From Chthonobacter rhizosphaerae (lineage in GTDB: Bacteria; Pseudomonadota; Alphaproteobacteria; Rhizobiales; Pleomorphomonadaceae), in the NCBI RefSeq assembly GCF_013839525.1, contig NZ_JACDIS010000013.1, positions 1 through 64,000 of the forward strand: a stretch of 64,000 nucleotides of DNA, written 5' to 3'. Below are positions 62,473 to 64,000 of this stretch, piece after piece (within the stretch, counting starts at the first letter, position 1; each line of letters starts with the position of its first letter). Made by a program: the position numbers and the translations under genes. Below the pieces are notes generated by a model, which had not been told where the DNA came from, did no database searches, and was given only the letters and a program-made list of their open reading frames with translations.

Positions 62473-64000
62473 ATGACCACGGAGATCGAGATCAGGCGCG
62501 CGGGCGATCGCAAACGGGCATCCCGTGTGCGGCTCCGCCGGCTCGTCTTCGGCCGCGCGAGCCGTGTGGTCGGATCCTTCGTGTTCTCCAGCCTCACCCG
62601 GCGGATCCTCGTCCTCAACCTGGCGGCGCTGATCGCGCTCGTGGCCGGCATCCTCTACCTCAACCAGTTCCGCGCCGGCCTGATCGACAGCCGGGTGGAG
62701 AGCCTGCTGACCCAGGGCGAGATCATCGCGGCCGCCATCGCGGCTTCGGCGACGGTGGACACGGATTCCATCACCATCGACCCGGAGCGCCTGCTGCAGC
62801 TCCAGGCGGGCGAGAGCATGTCGCCGTTCGACGAGCTGCAGGCGCTCGACTTTCCGATCAACCCGGAACGGGTGGCCCCCATCCTGCGCCGGCTGATCTC
62901 GCCGACGCGCACAAGGGCGCGCATCTACGACCGGGACGGGACGCTGATCCTGGACAGCCGCTTCCTCTATTCGCGCGGCCAGGTGCTGCGCTTCGACCTG
63001 CCGCCGCCCCAGCCGGAGGAGCCCTCCCTCATCGAGCAGGCGTGGTCGCAGGTGAAGTTCTGGCTGCGCCGGGCCGACATGCCGGTCTACCAGGAGCTCG
63101 CCGGCTCGAACGGGCGCGGCTATCCGGAGGTCGCGACGGCCCTCGACGGCTCGCCCGGCACGGTGGTGCGGGTCAACGAGCGGGGCGAGCTGATCGTCTC
63201 CGTGGCCGTGCCGGTGCAGCGGTTCCGCGCCGTGGTGGGCAGCCTGCTCCTCTCCACCCAGGGTGGCGACATCGACGCCATCGTGGAGGCGGAGCGGCTC
63301 GCCATCATGCGCGTGGCGCTGGTGGCGTCCGTCGTGACGGCGACCCTCTCCATCCTTCTCGCCGGCACCATCGCGGCGCCGCTGCGGCGCCTGTCGGCCG
63401 CCGCCGACCGGGTGCGCCGCGGCGTGAAGCACCGGGAGGCCATCCCGGACTTCCCCGACCGGGAGGACGAGATCGGCCATCTGGCCCGCTCCTTCCGGGA
63501 CATGACCACCGCCCTCTTCAACCGCATGGACGCGATCGAGAGCTTCGCGGCGGACGTGAGCCACGAATTGAAAAACCCGCTGACCTCCTTGCGGAGCGCG
63601 GTGGAGACGTTGCCGCTCGCCAAGACCGACGAGAGCCGGGCGCGCCTGATGGCCGTGATCCAGCACGACGTGAAGCGTCTGGACCGGCTGATCACCGACA
63701 TTTCCGACGCCTCGCGCCTCGACGCGGAACTGGCGCGCGAGGACGCGGTGCCGCTGGACGTGGCCAAGCTCCTCGCCAGCGTGGTGGGCATCGCCCGGGA
63801 GGCGGGACGGCGCACATCGGTCGGCGTGGAGCTCGCCATCGCGTCCGGGCCGGACAAGCCGAGCTTCATGGTGGCCGGCCACGACAGCCGGCTCGGCCAG
63901 GTGATCCACAACCTGATCGACAACGCCCGCTCCTTCTCGCCGGCGGACGGCACCGTGCGGGTGAGCGCCCGGCGGGAGGGAGACTGGATCGTCGTCACGG
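62473..64000 (+). CDS. chvG: Sensor kinase ChvG (3' end outside the window)
   Basis: 509 residues are visible of about 590 expected; the gene runs off the window edge. A basic N-terminus is followed by a first helix (about 45-65), a periplasmic sensor part (to about 265), a second helix (about 278-300), HAMP, and a HisKA domain with His364 in VSHELKNPLTSLRSAVE. The N box NLIDNARSFSP is just inside the window. ChvG/ExoS senses acid or envelope signals and is held by a periplasmic repressor in known species. It is in an operon with chvI. Confidence 0.95.
   Translation, partial: MTTEIEIRRAGDRKRASRVRLRRLVFGRASRVVGSFVFSSLTRRILVLNLAALIALVAGILYLNQFRAGLIDSRVESLLTQGEIIAAAIAASATVDTDSITIDPERLLQLQAGESMSPFDELQALDFPINPERVAPILRRLISPTRTRARIYDRDGTLILDSRFLYSRGQVLRFDLPPPQPEEPSLIEQAWSQVKFWLRRADMPVYQELAGSNGRGYPEVATALDGSPGTVVRVNERGELIVSVAVPVQRFRAVVGSLLLSTQGGDIDAIVEAERLAIMRVALVASVVTATLSILLAGTIAAPLRRLSAAADRVRRGVKHREAIPDFPDREDEIGHLARSFRDMTTALFNRMDAIESFAADVSHELKNPLTSLRSAVETLPLAKTDESRARLMAVIQHDVKRLDRLITDISDASRLDAELAREDAVPLDVAKLLASVVGIAREAGRRTSVGVELAIASGPDKPSFMVAGHDSRLGQVIHNLIDNARSFSPADGTVRVSARREGDWIVVT

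Overview
The window is high-GC DNA with dense coding on both strands. It is almost certainly chromosomal and from an alphaproteobacterium of the order Hyphomicrobiales (Rhizobiales). The evidence is a ChvI/ChvG pair near pckA, a RegB/RegA (ActS/ActR) redox pair, an sdhCDAB operon, a mesaconyl-CoA hydratase of the ethylmalonyl-CoA pathway, an intracellular PHB depolymerase, an alphaproteobacterial-type rpsU, and DUF1236, DUF6481 and DUF2852 proteins. No genus is assigned from sequence alone.

Layout. 1-5.0 kb: a leftward promoter leaving the window, a phospholipase D-like protein, and a translationally coupled vanadium-haloperoxidase/CRTAC1 pair. 5.3-7.9 kb: a cold-shock protein with a long leader, four small basic or charged proteins, and rpsU. 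8.2-13.6 kb: a PEBP-like secreted protein, a fatty acid desaturase and a large PAS/GAF hybrid histidine kinase. 14.0-21.8 kb: two tripartite uptake operons (TctCBA and TRAP DctPQM), separated by a membrane cytochrome c and a small membrane protein. 22.2-27.8 kb: a rhodanese, a DUF1236 protein, a class A PBP and a GGDEF-EAL protein. 28.1-32.0 kb: a FecBCD/BtuFCD-type ABC importer with a divergent SAM methyltransferase.

32.1-37.8 kb looks like an accessory island. It is visibly less GC-rich than its surroundings. It holds a broken IS3-family transposase, an SDR/NTF2-like operon with a divergent LysR regulator, a LuxR-type HTH fragment, a VOC protein, a broken IS1182-like transposase and a divergent MerR/aldo-keto reductase pair. 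It ends at the 3' end of a tRNA-Ser(GGA) gene.

37.9-45.6 kb: an LMW-phosphatase-like protein, a MAPEG protein, sdhCDAB, mesaconyl-CoA hydratase and an acyltransferase-3. 45.7-54.7 kb: polA carrying an in-frame repeat insertion, PBP1A, a YgjP-type metalloprotease, DUF2852, YnfA and PhaZ fused to a helix-hairpin-helix tail. 55-64 kb: RegB/RegA, pckA, HugZ, a MATE exporter, ChvI and a ChvG cut by the window edge.

Most genes serve central carbon metabolism (TCA, PEP carboxykinase, ethylmalonyl-CoA pathway, PHB mobilisation, carboxylate uptake), the envelope (PBPs, desaturase, ChvGI) and redox or stress control. No CRISPR array, intact prophage or complete IS was seen. The most unusual items are the palindromic repeat inside polA, the PhaZ-H3TH fusion, the phosphatase-like protein lacking its catalytic arginine, and the cold-shock/small-protein/rpsU cluster.
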